DNA of 64,000 bases from Prochlorococcus sp. AG-347-M18 (GCA_003281165.1 QCCT01000001.1:62001-126000), one strand, 5' to 3'; counted from the first letter of the stretch, positions 7,738 to 17,958 are shown. Notes: generated by a model from the sequence alone, not told the origin. Made by a program: numbers and translations.

Positions 7738-10640
7738 GTAAATTCAAGATTAATAATATTTGAACATCTTTTGCATAATTTTGTATTTTGGATTCCATTA
7801 AAAGTTTCTTTTTGATAATGCCAACATCTATCACATTTTTGACCTTGAGCCTTTATTATTTGGATCTTACCAAGTGCATTGTTATCAATAATAAGAGAAT
7901 TCTCCACCAAATCGGATACCACTTGGAAATTTGATACTATAAGCCAATCTCTAAATAAATCTACATCTTGATGGCCAAATTTTTTTAACCAAGTAAGTGA
8001 ATCTTTTAAAACTTTATCTTGAGGTAAATAATTAACTTCAGTTTCCAAAGCTGCTCCAATTATTTGTTTGTTCCTACATCCTTCTATAGCCTTGTTAATT
8101 TCAACTCGTAAATTTCTTAAATTTGCAATGTGCTCATTAAGTATTTGATTTTTCCATGACTGAGAAAATATTGGCCATCCTCTTTGAAAGACTGATTTTT
8201 CTTTAGTTGAATATGGTATATTTTGCCAAATATCTTCAGCCATATGACAAAGCACTGGAGAAATAAGTACGGCCAAATTTTCAACAACTTTTGACATGAC
8301 GAACTGACATGATCTTCTCCTAAATTGTGATTTAGAACTTACATATAACCTATCCTTCGCAATATCCAAATAAAAATTTGATAGATCTACAACGCAAAAA
8401 CTTTGCAAGATTTGGAAAAATTTTGAAAATTCATAATTTTCATAAGCATTTGATATTTGATCTGAAACCTCAACTAATCTGCCTAACATCCATTGATCTA
8501 AGAGAGGCAATTGATCAATTTCAAAACTATCAATATTAGGATCATAATCATGAATATTACCTAGAAGATATCTTGCAGTATTACGAACTTTTCTGTAAAC
8601 GTCTGAAAGTTGCTTGAGTATATTTGAACCAATTGGAACATCAACTGAATAATCTACAGAGCTTACCCATAGCCTTAAAACATCAGCACCATAAGCAGGG
8701 TCAATTTTTTTATTATTACCTCCATTAATAATCATATTTGGATCAACAACATTTCCTAAAGATTTACTCATTTTTCTTCCGTTTTCATCAAGTGCAAAAC
8801 CATGAGTTAAAACTTTCTTATATGGAGGTTTATTATTGACTGCAACAGAAGTTAGCAATGATGACTGAAACCATCCTCGATGTTGATCTGAGCCCTCTAA
8901 ATAAAGATCTGCTGGATACTTTAATTCACTTCTTAGTTCACATACTGCGGCCCAGCTAGATCCTGAATCGAACCAAACATCCATTGTATCTGTTCCTTTT
9001 TTCCATAGATCCGATTCTTTTGCATAATTTTCTGGCAAAAGATTCTTAACATCCCAATCCCACCAAATATCTGCTCCATGTTCACTAAAAAGTTCTTGAA
9101 TATGATTAATTATCTCTTTGTTAAGGAGAATTTCATTACCATTTTTTTTATAAAAAACTGGAATAGGGACTCCCCACGACCTTTGTCTAGAAATACACCA
9201 ATCTCCTCTTCCAACAACCATAGAATAAATTCTTTTCTTTCCGGTATCTGGCATCCATTCAACATCTTCGATTGCCTTTAATGCAGATGATCTAAAGCCA
9301 TTTACAGATGCAAACCATTGTTCTGTTGCCCTAAAAATAGTTGGTTTTTTGGTTCTCCAATCATAAGGATATCTATGCTTGTAATTTTCTTGTAATAGGA
9401 GCAAATTATTTGCTTTTAAATGTTCAATAATTAAATCATTTGCATCTTTCAGGACATTTGATCCTTTGAATTGACCAGAATATTCATTTAGGTTGCCTTT
9501 TTCATCAACAACACATGTTATTGGTAAATCATATTTTTGACCTACGTTAAAATCATCTATCCCATGACCAGGAGCAGTATGAACTATTCCAGTCCCTGAT
9601 TCAGTAGTAATATAATCTCCTCCAATTACAATTCTGCAATTTTTATTCTTAGAGGGATGTTGATATTCAATATTTTCTAATTTAGAGCCTTTAATCTCTA
9701 AAAGCACTTTGAAATCTCTATTAAATTTCTTACTTATTTCAGAAGATAAATCCTTCGCAAAAAGGTAAATTCGTTTCTCTTCATCAATAGCAAAAACGTA
9801 CTTTATTTTTGGGTTTACTGCAACTGCTTCATTTGCAGGTATGGTCCAAGGGGTAGTGGTCCAAATAGTTATGAAAGAATTATTTTGAAAAAAATCTTTT
9901 TTGATATTAAGATTTTCTTGGACGAAATTTAATAGAATTTCCTCAGGTATTTTAGTGATTTTTAATGAAACATAAATACTTTTTGAATAATGTTCATCAG
10001 GGTATTCTAATTCTGCTTCTGCAAGTGCAGTCCTTGAACTTGGACTCCAATGAACAGGTTTAAGACCTCGATATATGTAGCCATTTAAAAACATTTTCCC
10101 AAATACTCCAATCTGAGCAGATTCATAACTTTTCTTCAGAGTTAAGTAAGGGTTATTCCAATCTCCCCATATGCCCCACCTTTTAAAACCCTCCTTTTGA
10201 TTATTAATTTGGATATGGGCATAATCTGTTGCTTTTTTTCTTAAATTTAGAGTGTCAAGATTCTTTCTTTCATCAGATTTTAAATTCTGAAGAACTTTTA
10301 ATTCAATAGGTAATCCATGACAGTCCCAGCCAGGTACGAAATGTACCCTAAATCCTCTTAATGTTTTGTACTTATTTATTATGTCTTTTAAAACTTTATT
10401 AAGGGCATGACCCATATGAAGCGCTCCATTTGCATAAGGAGGGCCATCATGCAATGTAAATATTTCGCCTGAATTACTTGAACCTAATTGGAAATCAATA
10501 TCATTGTTAGCCCAAAAATTCTGAATCTCAGGTTCTCTTTCAACTGAGTTAGCACGCATTGAGAAGTCAGTTTTTAGTAAATTTAAAGTTTCTTTATAAG
10601 AAAAGTCTGATTTTTGTTCTTTACTATTTTGAGATTTCAT
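7734..10640 (-). CDS. ileS: Isoleucyl-tRNA synthetase
   Basis: IleS charges tRNA-Ile. The 968-residue class I synthetase has the HIGH-type motif HMGH at residues 75-78 in [16 protein letters not shown] and the KMSKS loop at about residue 622 in [10 protein letters not shown]. The editing domain lies between them, and a C-terminal zinc finger has the pattern CDRCWHY then CKRC. Length and domain order are those of the bacterial type. It is monocistronic by appearance, and its stop region overlaps the end of the small convergent gene by four bases. Confidence 0.98.
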   Translation of the reverse strand: MKSQNSKEQKSDFSYKETLNLLKTDFSMRANSVEREPEIQNFWANNDIDFQLGSSNSGEIFTLHDGPPYANGALHMGHALNKVLKDIINKYKTLRGFRVHFVPGWDCHGLPIELKVLQNLKSDERKNLDTLNLRKKATDYAHIQINNQKEGFKRWGIWGDWNNPYLTLKKSYESAQIGVFGKMFLNGYIYRGLKPVHWSPSSRTALAEAELEYPDEHYSKSIYVSLKITKIPEEILLNFVQENLNIKKDFFQNNSFITIWTTTPWTIPANEAVAVNPKIKYVFAIDEEKRIYLFAKDLSSEISKKFNRDFKVLLEIKGSKLENIEYQHPSKNKNCRIVIGGDYITTESGTGIVHTAPGHGIDDFNVGQKYDLPITCVVDEKGNLNEYSGQFKGSNVLKDANDLIIEHLKANNLLLLQENYKHRYPYDWRTKKPTIFRATEQWFASVNGFRSSALKAIEDVEWMPDTGKKRIYSMVVGRGDWCISRQRSWGVPIPVFYKKNGNEILLNKEIINHIQELFSEHGADIWWDWDVKNLLPENYAKESDLWKKGTDTMDVWFDSGSSWAAVCELRSELKYPADLYLEGSDQHRGWFQSSLLTSVAVNNKPPYKKVLTHGFALDENGRKMSKSLGNVVDPNMIINGGNNKKIDPAYGADVLRLWVSSVDYSVDVPIGSNILKQLSDVYRKVRNTARYLLGNIHDYDPNIDSFEIDQLPLLDQWMLGRLVEVSDQISNAYENYEFSKFFQILQSFCVVDLSNFYLDIAKDRLYVSSKSQFRRRSCQFVMSKVVENLAVLISPVLCHMAEDIWQNIPYSTKEKSVFQRGWPIFSQSWKNQILNEHIANLRNLRVEINKAIEGCRNKQIIGAALETEVNYLPQDKVLKDSLTWLKKFGHQDVDLFRDWLIVSNFQVVSDLVENSLIIDNNALGKIQIIKAQGQKCDRCWHYQKETFNGIQNTKLCKRCSNIINLEFT

Positions 10641-10762
10641 ACGACGATATAAGGAATATTGGTGATCAAAAGAATTATTTAAATAAATTTAATTCATTAT
10701 ATTCTTTCTTAATTGACCTGTAGTTTTTTTGGGATTTTTTAAAATAATCAATATATTTGATT

Positions 10763-11212
10763 TCAGACTTTTATATTATCATTTTTATCATTTCTTACCC
10801 ACTTTTTTTGGGTTGTATTTTCATTATTGCTACCAAAATTAAAAAAATTTAAAGGTTTCGTTAAATCGCCAAATACCAAATTAATAGACTCTAATATTTT
10901 CGATAAGTTTTTTTTAAACTCCAAAAAGGTAGTTAATTTTTTCATTTCGATATCTGTCAATTGGTACCATCTAGATAAAAAAAGCTCTACTAGATAAAAA
11001 ATAACAAGTACTGTTAAAAAAAGGGAAATTACAAGAAATGATTCATCTAATGTTTTATTTTTAATTATTAATATAAAACCTATTAATAAATTTAAAAAAG
11101 CTCTTATTAAGTCTTTTGGTTTACCGAGCTCAAGATAAATTATTGGTACAATTAAAAAAATAGTACCAACTAAAATATAAAAAATCCCCAAATAAAATAT
11201 CAGACTATTCAT
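10763..11212 (-). CDS. Small membrane protein, possibly Ycf66-related
   Basis: The 149-residue protein has three hydrophobic segments (about residues 4-26, 34-49 and 58-79) followed by a polar, basic C-terminal half with an amphipathic stretch. The block LIRAFLNLLIGFILIIKN is reminiscent of the cyanobacterial/plastid Ycf66 family, but I cannot confirm this by eye. No catalytic motif is visible. It stands alone between ileS and tRNA-Leu on the same strand. Confidence 0.5.
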   Translation of the reverse strand: MNSLIFYLGIFYILVGTIFLIVPIIYLELGKPKDLIRAFLNLLIGFILIIKNKTLDESFLVISLFLTVLVIFYLVELFLSRWYQLTDIEMKKLTTFLEFKKNLSKILESINLVFGDLTKPLNFFNFGSNNENTTQKKWVRNDKNDNIKV

Positions 11213-11283
11213 TAAATTAAGTACTTAGTTAAATTATAAGAATTGATATAGATAAGCAAACTATCTATCAGAATTTCCTTAAG

Positions 11284-11365
11284 TGCGGTCGGGGAGACTT
11301 GAACTCCCACACCCGAAGATACGAGTACCTAAAACTCGCGCGTCTACCAATTCCGCCACGACCGC
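11284..11365 (-). tRNA. tRNA-Leu (anticodon TAG)
   Basis: Read on the minus strand, the 82-base gene folds into a type II tRNA. The acceptor stem is GCGGTCG/CGACCGC, the D arm GCGGAATTGGTAGACGC, and the anticodon stem CGAGT/ACTCG with loop TTTAGGT giving anticodon TAG. A variable arm around TATCTTCGGGTG and a T arm GGGAG-TTCAAGT-CTCCC complete the fold. The discriminator is A, as expected for leucine. CCA is not encoded. Confidence 0.97.
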
Positions 11366-11531
11366 TCAAATAAAATAATAATTGAAAGAGGTTTATTTTA
11401 AAAATTTTTTTTCTTAAGATGATTAATTTGACACATTAAAATTAAATTAAAAATCTCTTAAAAGAAATTTTTTATGTTTGAGCATGCAATCACCTTAAAA
11501 TATTAGTTATATTATTTAAAGAATAAAAGAA

Positions 11532-12542
11532 ATGATTTCAAATTTAACCAGTAAAAATACTAATTCTTCAAAAACATTTAATTGGCAAAAAGAGATTAAA
11601 AATTACGTAGATCCGCCAAGTTTTTGGAATCCAACATTAGGATTATTTTTTGGCGGTTATTTTCTTGCTTTTCTTAGCATATGGCAATGGTATAGAGGTG
11701 TTTGGCCTTTACCTTTACTAGTAGCCACTGCGTTTTTAGCTTTACATATTGAAGGTACTGTAATTCATGATGCCTGTCATAAAGCTGCTCATCCAGTACC
11801 TTGGATAAATCAAGCAATGGGCCATGGCTCAGCTATTTTATTAGGGTTTAGCTTCCCAGTTTTTACGAGAGTTCATTTACAACATCATATTCACGTAAAT
11901 CACCCCAAAAATGATCCAGATCATATTGTTAGTACTTTTGGTCCAATTTGGCTAATTGCTCCAAGATTTTTTTATCATGAGGTTTTTTTCTTTCAAAGAA
12001 AACTTTGGCGAAAATATGAATTACTACAATGGGGAATAGAAAGATCCATATTCATAACAATTATCTTGGCAGGTTTGAAATTTGACTTTATGAATTTAAT
12101 TTATAATTTATGGTTCGGCCCAGCATTAATGGTAGGGGTCACTTTAGGAATATTTTTTGATTATTTACCCCATAGGCCATTTCGATCAAGAAATAAATGG
12201 ATAAATTCTCGAGTTTATCCAAGCAAATTTATGAATGTGTTAATAATGGGACAAAATTACCATCTCATTCATCATCTTTGGCCTTCGATTCCTTGGTTTG
12301 AATACAAAATAGCTTATGAAAAAACTAAGCCTTTATTGGATAAAAAAGGGTCCCCTCAAAGAGTTGGGATATTTGAAAGTAAAGAAGACATTTTTAATTT
12401 TATGTATGATTTATTAATAGGTGTAAGGAGTCATAGCAAAAGGAGGGGGAAAATAAGAAAAATCATAAATCTATATCCAGGCTTTAAAATAAAAAAATTT
12501 TTATTGAAGATAGTCAACAAAACATTTATTGGAAGCAACTAA
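11532..12542 (+). CDS. crtR: Beta-carotene hydroxylase CrtR
   Basis: CrtR hydroxylates beta-carotene toward zeaxanthin, the photoprotective carotenoid of these organisms. The 336-residue membrane protein belongs to the fatty-acid desaturase/hydroxylase fold, with its di-iron histidine boxes: HDACH-x3-H at 79-87, HLQHH at 115-119 and HLIHH at about 244-248. Hydrophobic stretches flank the boxes (about 35-72, 100-112, 170-210). The ATG at 11532 follows a 166-base spacer after tRNA-Leu. A non-carotenoid desaturase is the main alternative. Confidence 0.88.
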   Translation: MISNLTSKNTNSSKTFNWQKEIKNYVDPPSFWNPTLGLFFGGYFLAFLSIWQWYRGVWPLPLLVATAFLALHIEGTVIHDACHKAAHPVPWINQAMGHGSAILLGFSFPVFTRVHLQHHIHVNHPKNDPDHIVSTFGPIWLIAPRFFYHEVFFFQRKLWRKYELLQWGIERSIFITIILAGLKFDFMNLIYNLWFGPALMVGVTLGIFFDYLPHRPFRSRNKWINSRVYPSKFMNVLIMGQNYHLIHHLWPSIPWFEYKIAYEKTKPLLDKKGSPQRVGIFESKEDIFNFMYDLLIGVRSHSKRRGKIRKIINLYPGFKIKKFLLKIVNKTFIGSN

Positions 12543-12547
12543 CTTAA

Positions 12548-12841
12548 TCATTCATTAATAATTTTTGGGACTTTAAAATATTTATCTTCTCTCGATGGAC
12601 CCAATTCTAAAAGTTCTTCATTGCAATCATAATTTTTCTTTTCGTCTTTTCTTAATACATTTACAACCTCTATAGCTCTCGTTGTACAGGGGACATCATC
12701 TGTATCAATTTTTTCAAGTTGTCTTATGTAATCCAATATCTTTTCTAATTGTTCTACATGATTATTAATTTCACTCTCGTTAAGTTCTAATCTCGCTAGA
12801 TGAGCAACTTTTTTTACTTCCTCTTTATTTATTTTTGTCAT
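12548..12841 (-). CDS. gatC: Glutamyl-tRNA(Gln)/Asp-tRNA(Asn) amidotransferase subunit C
   Basis: GatC is the small stabilising subunit of the GatCAB amidotransferase that makes Gln-tRNA(Gln) from Glu-tRNA(Gln). The 97-residue protein has the family pattern VKKVAHLARLEL at the N-terminus, a central helix LEKILDYIRQLEKIDTDDV, and the terminal FKVPKII. gatA and gatB are not in the window, as is common because the subunits are often scattered. It converges on crtR with five bases between stops. Confidence 0.93.
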   Translation of the reverse strand: MTKINKEEVKKVAHLARLELNESEINNHVEQLEKILDYIRQLEKIDTDDVPCTTRAIEVVNVLRKDEKKNYDCNEELLELGPSREDKYFKVPKIINE

Positions 12842-13011
12842 ACTTTTAATATCTTTCTTAATAAATAATAGTTTATTAAGAACAACTTATTTACATATCC
12901 TTTGAATTTCAAATATTTTAAATAATAATCACATCTTTTTGAATATCAATATCAATTAATAGCCTTAATTATTTTTCTCAGCTTAATATGTTATTAGATA
13001 GATATTGAACA

Positions 13012-13596
13012 ATAGAAGAAGAATTATTTCCAAAAAATTTTTTTTATCGGCACTCTAAACTTGTTGCTCCTGATTTAATAGGCTGTCACCTCACAAAAAA
13101 AAATAACGAGAAAGATCAAATTCAAGGGGTAATTGTTGAAACTGAAGCTTATTCACAGGAAGAAGAGGCCTGTCATGGCTACCGCAAAATGACTGAGTCA
13201 AACAAATCATTATTTGGCAAACCTGGCACATTTTATATTTATAAATCTTATGGCATTCATTATTGTTTAAACATAGTTACTGATAAAGAAAATTTTGCGA
13301 GTGGTGTCTTGATAAGATCAGTTTTTATATCTAATAAGAATGAAAGATTAGCTTCTGGACCTGGTCTCGTAACTAAAACATTCAGTGTAGACATTTCATT
13401 TAACTCACTTGAAGTTCTTAATAACAAATCTTTATGGATTTCTCCACGAGACTCCATTCTAGAAGAAAAAGATCTTATTCAAACTACGAGAATTGGCATA
13501 TCAAAGGCAAAAAATATAAAATGGCGTTGGTATCTCAAAAATAGTAGGAGTGTAAGTAAAAGATTAAAAGGTGACAGAACACCTAAATTTCAATAA
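13012..13596 (+). CDS. 3-methyladenine DNA glycosylase (AAG/MPG family) with no canonical start codon
   Basis: AAG-type glycosylases excise alkylated bases such as 3-methyladenine. Coding sequence of the family is clear from about 13021 (FPKNFFYRHSKLVAPDLIGC), through the active-site segment VIVETEAYS with the catalytic Glu near 13139, to GTFYIYKSYGIHYCLNIV. The first in-frame ATG (13189) lies after the catalytic Glu, so it cannot start an active enzyme. Upstream of it to the in-frame TGA at 13006-13008 there is no ATG, GTG or TTG. ATA at 13012, followed by GAA GAA GAA, is the most likely position of the start. This is either a rare ATA start, a lost ATG, or a sequence error. Confidence 0.7.
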   Translation: MEEELFPKNFFYRHSKLVAPDLIGCHLTKKNNEKDQIQGVIVETEAYSQEEEACHGYRKMTESNKSLFGKPGTFYIYKSYGIHYCLNIVTDKENFASGVLIRSVFISNKNERLASGPGLVTKTFSVDISFNSLEVLNNKSLWISPRDSILEEKDLIQTTRIGISKAKNIKWRWYLKNSRSVSKRLKGDRTPKFQ

Positions 13597-13617
13597 TCAT
13601 TTATCTTTTTAAGCGTA

Positions 13618-14634
13618 ATGCAAATTTGGCCTCATAAACATATCCACACACTCGCTAATTTTTCAATTGAAGATTACAAATCTGTATTTGAATTGGCCAA
13701 AAGATTTGACTCACTAAAGAATGCAGGGACGAAAAAGATACCTGCCTTACAAGGGACTTTGGTAACATCTTTGTTTTTTGAGGCTAGTACAAGAACAAAA
13801 AATAGCTTTGAATTAGCAGCAAAAAGGCTATCAGCCGACGTACAAACATTTGCTCCATCCTCAAGTTCTTTAACGAAAGGCGAAACAATAATTGATACAG
13901 CCATAACTTATTCTGCTATGGGTGCTGATACATTAGTTATAAGACATTCATCAAGTTACATAACCTTTGAAATCGCAAAAAAACTTGATGCAATAAATTC
14001 CAAGACTTCGGTTCTTAATGCGGGAGATGGATTACATAGTCACCCCAGCCAAGGATTGCTTGACATCTATACACTAATAAAATTCTTTTCCCAAAAAACA
14101 CTGAATCCAGAGGTTTTAAATTCCAAAAAAATTTTAATAATAGGAGACGTTAATCATTCAAGGGTAGCAAGGTCAAATCTTTGGGCTTTAAGTGCATTCG
14201 GCGCCGATATAATCTTATGTGGTCCTGAGACATTAATACCTGACGAATTTATCAATTTTTTTAGAACCCCCGCGCCAAATCAAAAAGAAGATCCTGTTAA
14301 ATCAAGAGGTTCCATAACAATTTCTAGATCATTGGAAGAATCAATAAAAATTGCAGATGCGATTATCGTTTTAAGACTCCAGAAAGAGAGAATGATGGAA
14401 AATTTACTAAGTAGTATTGATTCATATAGTTTGGATTATGGCTTAACCCCAGAAAAATTATCTTTAAATAATAAAGAAATTCCAATCCTACATCCTGGTC
14501 CCATTAACAGAGATATTGAAATAAGTAGCAAAGTGGTGGATCGATATCCTAATTGCTTAATTAATAATCAAGTTGCAAATGGTATCCCTATAAGAATGGC
14601 TTTGCTTTATCTATTACAAAAACACAACAAGTAA
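13618..14634 (+). CDS. pyrB: Aspartate carbamoyltransferase catalytic subunit
   Basis: PyrB joins carbamoyl phosphate and aspartate in pyrimidine synthesis. The 338-residue protein has the carbamoyl-phosphate loop STRT at residues 57-60 within [11 protein letters not shown], the HPSQGLLD motif at about 142, and the C-terminal aspartate-site segment LHPGPINRD at about 291. It is about 25 residues longer than typical, from small insertions. pyrD, another gene of the pathway, lies at 46.7 kb. It converges on the Ycf20-like gene with two bases between stops. Confidence 0.96.
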   Translation: MQIWPHKHIHTLANFSIEDYKSVFELAKRFDSLKNAGTKKIPALQGTLVTSLFFEASTRTKNSFELAAKRLSADVQTFAPSSSSLTKGETIIDTAITYSAMGADTLVIRHSSSYITFEIAKKLDAINSKTSVLNAGDGLHSHPSQGLLDIYTLIKFFSQKTLNPEVLNSKKILIIGDVNHSRVARSNLWALSAFGADIILCGPETLIPDEFINFFRTPAPNQKEDPVKSRGSITISRSLEESIKIADAIIVLRLQKERMMENLLSSIDSYSLDYGLTPEKLSLNNKEIPILHPGPINRDIEISSKVVDRYPNCLINNQVANGIPIRMALLYLLQKHNK

Positions 14635-14636
14635 AT

Positions 14637-14978
14637 TTATAGTAACTTCAGACTTTCAGTAAAGAAACCATAAAATAAACCCAATCTTAAAGAATCTAAT
14701 AAAAGTACTAAAAATTTTTTTTTCCTTTCGAATCTAAAATTTCTTCTTAGAACTATTAAAAACTCAATAAAAACTACTGATAAGAAAGCAGCTACTGGAT
14801 CCATGAGTTCAATAACGGCACTTACCATACCAAGAGAACTTCCAAAAAAGTAGCCGATTAAAATTGTAATCAATGATATTGAATATCTTCGCCATGGATT
14901 ATTAGCCCAAATACTTAATGTCTGAATATTTTCCACAATTTTTAGCTGAAATTTTGTCTTTTGAGGTTTAACAACCAT
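14637..14978 (-). CDS. DUF565/Ycf20-like membrane protein
   Basis: The 113-residue protein has an N-terminal soluble part with the motif NPWRRYSISLI, then hydrophobic segments at about residues 33-55 and 63-80 and a third at the C-terminus. NPWRR, GYFFGS and DPVAAFLSVVFIE fit the cyanobacterial/plastid Ycf20 (DUF565) family. Plant homologues have been linked to thermal dissipation, but no function is established here. It is 11 bases downstream of the 66-residue gene on the same strand. Confidence 0.75.
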   Translation of the reverse strand: MVVKPQKTKFQLKIVENIQTLSIWANNPWRRYSISLITILIGYFFGSSLGMVSAVIELMDPVAAFLSVVFIEFLIVLRRNFRFERKKKFLVLLLDSLRLGLFYGFFTESLKLL

Positions 14979-14989
14979 TTTGCATTAAA

Positions 14990-15190
14990 CTAAGCAGCCT
15001 CAGAGTTTGATTGAATTTTAGTATTTCCTTCTAATAATTCAAGTAATGCTTCCAACTGAGCCATTAACCCTCTTAATTCGCCTGGTTCAGGAAAAAGGTC
15101 ATCTTCTTTTATTCCTAAATGCATTTCTCTGAGCTCTTGTCTTAAATATCGAATGTGACTAATGACTTGCTCTCTTTTGGTTTGCGACAT
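14990..15190 (-). CDS. Small helical hypothetical protein, 66 residues
   Basis: I do not recognise a named family. The sequence is strongly helical and charged, with heptad-like leucines (IRYLRQELREMHLG, then LRGLMAQLEALLELLEG), so a short coiled-coil or helical hairpin protein is likely. The start ATG (complement of 15188-15190) is clear and there is no signal peptide. It precedes the Ycf20-like gene by 11 bases, so co-transcription is likely. Confidence 0.7.
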   Translation of the reverse strand: MSQTKREQVISHIRYLRQELREMHLGIKEDDLFPEPGELRGLMAQLEALLELLEGNTKIQSNSEAA

Positions 15191-15309
15191 GATATAAATT
15201 TTTCAAATATTTTAAGAAAGAATATTTTTGAAAAGGAGAGTTTGCATATTTATGACTGAGAATGAAGATAAATGACTTAAAAAAATTTGAAAAAATTATG
15301 AAAATTGAA

Positions 15310-15350
15310 AATTCTCATATCCTTGAAAATATGTACTTAATTCTCATATC
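15310..15350. repeat. Two 12-base direct repeats in an intergenic region
   Basis: AATTCTCATATC occurs at 15310-15321 and again at 15339-15350, a 29-base period. The spacer lies between two divergent small genes. The repeats could be paired binding sites or chance in AT-rich DNA. No other element is recognised in 15191-15407. Confidence 0.35.
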
Positions 15351-15407
15351 AATTTTAAATAATTACTTGAGGCATATTATTATTAGAGAATATTGACTTT
15401 AATCAAT

Positions 15408-15629
15408 ATGAAATTCATTTCTGAAAATAAAATAAGCGAGGAACTAATAAATTCTTTTGATGAAGAAATGACTATTGAGCTCGCTAAAAGGCTAGAGGAA
15501 GATAATTATAATACTCCATTTGATGGTTTAAAAGACTGGCACTTACTTAGGGCTCTTGCAATCAATAGACCTGAACTGACAACTAATTATACCCATCTCC
15601 TCGATCAGGAACCTTTCGATGAAAACTAA
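15408..15629 (+). CDS. DUF2555 small cyanobacterial protein
   Basis: The 73-residue protein, counted from ATG 15408, contains ELAKRLEEDNY then NPFxGLKDWHLLRALA-like sequence (here NTPFDGLKDWHLLRALAINRPEL), which fits the cyanobacterial DUF2555 family of unknown function. A TTG at 15393 would add five residues, but the ATG is preferred. It overlaps coaBC by 11 bases, so the two are probably translationally coupled. It is likely cytosolic, with no membrane segment. Confidence 0.75.
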   Translation: MKFISENKISEELINSFDEEMTIELAKRLEEDNYNTPFDGLKDWHLLRALAINRPELTTNYTHLLDQEPFDEN

Positions 15630-16875
15630 AAGCAAGGACTCCAAAATAAAGGTTCTTTTATTAATAACTGGAAGTATCGCAGCTGTAAGAATTCCATTAT
15701 TAGTTAGCCAATTAGCGAAAGAAAATTATGAAATAAGATGCGTTTTATCAAAAAATGCAGAAAAATTAATAAAGCCGCTTTCTCTGTCTATTCTAAGTAG
15801 AAACCCGTGCATTTTAGAAAATGATCAATGGTCTAATAGTCAATCAACACCTCTTCACATAGAACTAAGTAATTGGGCTGATATTTTAATCATTGCGCCT
15901 TTAACAGCGACAACATTAGCAAAATGGGTAACTGGAAATGCAGAGGGATTAATCCCAAGCATCTTAATAGCAAATATAAAGCCAATTATTGTTGCACCAG
16001 CTATGAATACACAAATGTGGCTAAATCAAGCTGTCCAAAAAAATTATGAGAATTTACAGAATTACGAAAATGTTTTGTCTTTGCAACCAAGTGAAGGCCT
16101 CTTAGCATGTGATGCTATTGGCATCGGTAAGATACCTCCAAATGATCTAATCCAATTAGCTCTTGAATTTATAGCTTCACACGAACAAAATGAATATCGC
16201 AAAGATTTACTTAATAAAGAAATTTTAATAACTGGAGGGTGTACCTCAGAGAAAATTGACGCGGCAAGACACATTACTAACAAAAGTTCTGGAGCTATGG
16301 GCCTACTTCTTTCTCAAGTAGCGAGGTTCAGAGGAGCACAAGTAAAATATGTTCATGGGCCTCTAAAAATAAATAAGAATCTTACTGATGGAATAAAAAG
16401 ATATGAAATTGAAAATAGTGTTGATTTAATTAGGGCACTTGATAATGAAATATCAAATTGCGATTATTTTTTCATGAATGCAGCAGTATCTGATTTCAAA
16501 ATAACCTCTGATACTTCAGCTAAAATTCCAAAAAATCAAATTAATGCTCATTTAAATCAAAACTTTGAGCTAGTCCCAGATATTTTAAAAACAATTAGTA
16601 AATCAAAGAAAGATAACCAAGTTTTTGTAGGCTTTTGTGCTTTTACAGGATCTATCGAAGAAGCACGAATGACAATTAAAGAAAAGATTATCCAAAAGGG
16701 TTGTGATTATCTATTCGCAAATCCAATTGATCTTGAAGGCCAAGGATTTGGCTTTTTAGCACAAAATGAAGGTTGGCTATTCGATACTAAAAATATGGAA
16801 CACCACATTAACAAAACATCAAAAATTGATTTAGCAAATAAATTAATAACCCAAATTATTACATTAAAAAAATAA
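15619..16875 (+). CDS. coaBC: Bifunctional phosphopantothenoylcysteine decarboxylase / phosphopantothenate-cysteine ligase
   Basis: CoaBC performs two consecutive steps of coenzyme A synthesis. The 418-residue protein has an N-terminal flavoprotein decarboxylase domain (about 1-180), with the conserved His in HIELSNWADI, the APAMNTQMW substrate clamp, and LLACDAIGIGK. The C-terminal ligase domain begins at ILITGGCTSEKID near residue 198, with the NKSSGAMG nucleotide loop following. It starts inside the end of the DUF2555 gene. After its stop, 16876-17092 holds T- and A-rich sequence leading into psbO. Confidence 0.95.
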   Translation: MKTKSKDSKIKVLLLITGSIAAVRIPLLVSQLAKENYEIRCVLSKNAEKLIKPLSLSILSRNPCILENDQWSNSQSTPLHIELSNWADILIIAPLTATTLAKWVTGNAEGLIPSILIANIKPIIVAPAMNTQMWLNQAVQKNYENLQNYENVLSLQPSEGLLACDAIGIGKIPPNDLIQLALEFIASHEQNEYRKDLLNKEILITGGCTSEKIDAARHITNKSSGAMGLLLSQVARFRGAQVKYVHGPLKINKNLTDGIKRYEIENSVDLIRALDNEISNCDYFFMNAAVSDFKITSDTSAKIPKNQINAHLNQNFELVPDILKTISKSKKDNQVFVGFCAFTGSIEEARMTIKEKIIQKGCDYLFANPIDLEGQGFGFLAQNEGWLFDTKNMEHHINKTSKIDLANKLITQIITLKK

Positions 16876-17092
16876 AAAATTTTTTTTTAATTTGTATTTT
16901 TTTGTAATCTTAATCATTAAAAATAATGTTATAGCTTAAAATAATTCAAGTTTTTTAAAATTTAAAAAGCTACGGGTTGTTTCGAGGATTTAATACTCCT
17001 ATCTTTTATGGTCCTTTCCCTTGTAATATCCGTACTGAACTTATTAGATGACCTTTAATCTATCGTCACAGAACTTTACTGCAACTTTAATT

Positions 17093-17887
17093 ATGAGAAT
17101 TCGTTCTTTCTTAGCTTTTGTTATTTCAATTTGTATAACTTTTGCTTTCATACCTGTTAAAACATTTGCTTTTTCTGAAAGAGGAAATGCACAATTCACA
17201 GATGTTGTTAACACAGGGAAAGCTAATGATTGCCCTACATTAGACTCATCTCTTGTCGGATCAATATCTCTAGGGAATGGAGATAGCCTTAAAGGAATAT
17301 GCATGCATCCAACAGAAGTTTATGTAAAAGTGCCAGGGACAAAACGAAAAGCTGCAGAATTTGTTTCTACAAAAATTATTAGTCCTAGAAACAACACCAC
17401 AGTGACCGAAGTTTATGGAGATATAGATTCAGGAACTTTCACTGAAAAGGGTGGTATAGATTTTCAACTTATTACTGTATTAACTCCTGGTGGTTTAGAG
17501 GTGCCATTTGCATTCTCAGCAAAAGATCTTAAAGCTGATTTACCTTCATCTATTGAGCCAGGCACTGAGGTTAGTGGTTCAACATTTACACCAAACTACA
17601 GAACTGGTGACTTTCTAGATCCCAAGGCAAGAGCTAAGAATACTGGTGTTGAATATGCTCAAGGGTTAGTTGCATTAGGAGGAGATGACGAAGAACTTGC
17701 AAAAGAAAATATTAAAGTTGATGTAAACGGTACTGGAGTTATTACTCTTTCAATCAACAATGTAGATTCTGACACAGACGAATTTGCTGGTACTTTTGAA
17801 GCTATCCAACCTTCAGATACAGATATGGGTTCAAAGGATCCACTTGATGTAAAAATAATTGGGGAACTTTACGGAAGAAAGGCATAA
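17093..17887 (+). CDS. psbO: Photosystem II manganese-stabilising protein PsbO
   Basis: PsbO is the extrinsic lumenal subunit that stabilises the Mn4CaO5 cluster of photosystem II. Starting at ATG 17093 gives 264 residues with a normal signal peptide (MRIRSFLAF..., hydrophobic to about residue 22, cleavage near 26). The ATG at 17048 would add 15 residues and a weaker signal. The mature part has the conserved cysteine pair (about 47 and 70), the CPTLD motif and a long beta-barrel. A strong terminator follows at 17904-17930, so it looks monocistronic. Confidence 0.97.
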   Translation: MRIRSFLAFVISICITFAFIPVKTFAFSERGNAQFTDVVNTGKANDCPTLDSSLVGSISLGNGDSLKGICMHPTEVYVKVPGTKRKAAEFVSTKIISPRNNTTVTEVYGDIDSGTFTEKGGIDFQLITVLTPGGLEVPFAFSAKDLKADLPSSIEPGTEVSGSTFTPNYRTGDFLDPKARAKNTGVEYAQGLVALGGDDEELAKENIKVDVNGTGVITLSINNVDSDTDEFAGTFEAIQPSDTDMGSKDPLDVKIIGELYGRKA

Positions 17888-17903
17888 ATCCTACTCAATA
17901 GAA

Positions 17904-17930
17904 AAGGGGGTTCAACCCCTCTTTTTTTTT
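17904..17930 (+). terminator. Rho-independent terminator of psbO
   Basis: The stem AGGGG (17905-17909) pairs with CCCCT (17916-17920) around a six-base loop. It is followed by CTTTTTTTTT, a run of nine T. It lies 18 bases after the psbO stop. Confidence 0.85.
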
Positions 17931-17958
17931 TCAAAATTTTTCTTTATCAATTTAAAAA

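Noticed and set aside
15262-15396. 44-codon plus-strand frame before DUF2555
   Set aside because: It is low in complexity (Lys, Ile and Asn) and spans the direct repeats. It is no better than chance frames in AT-rich DNA.
17048-17092. Upstream ATG for psbO
   Set aside because: It adds 15 residues before a good signal peptide. ATG 17093 gives the normal form.
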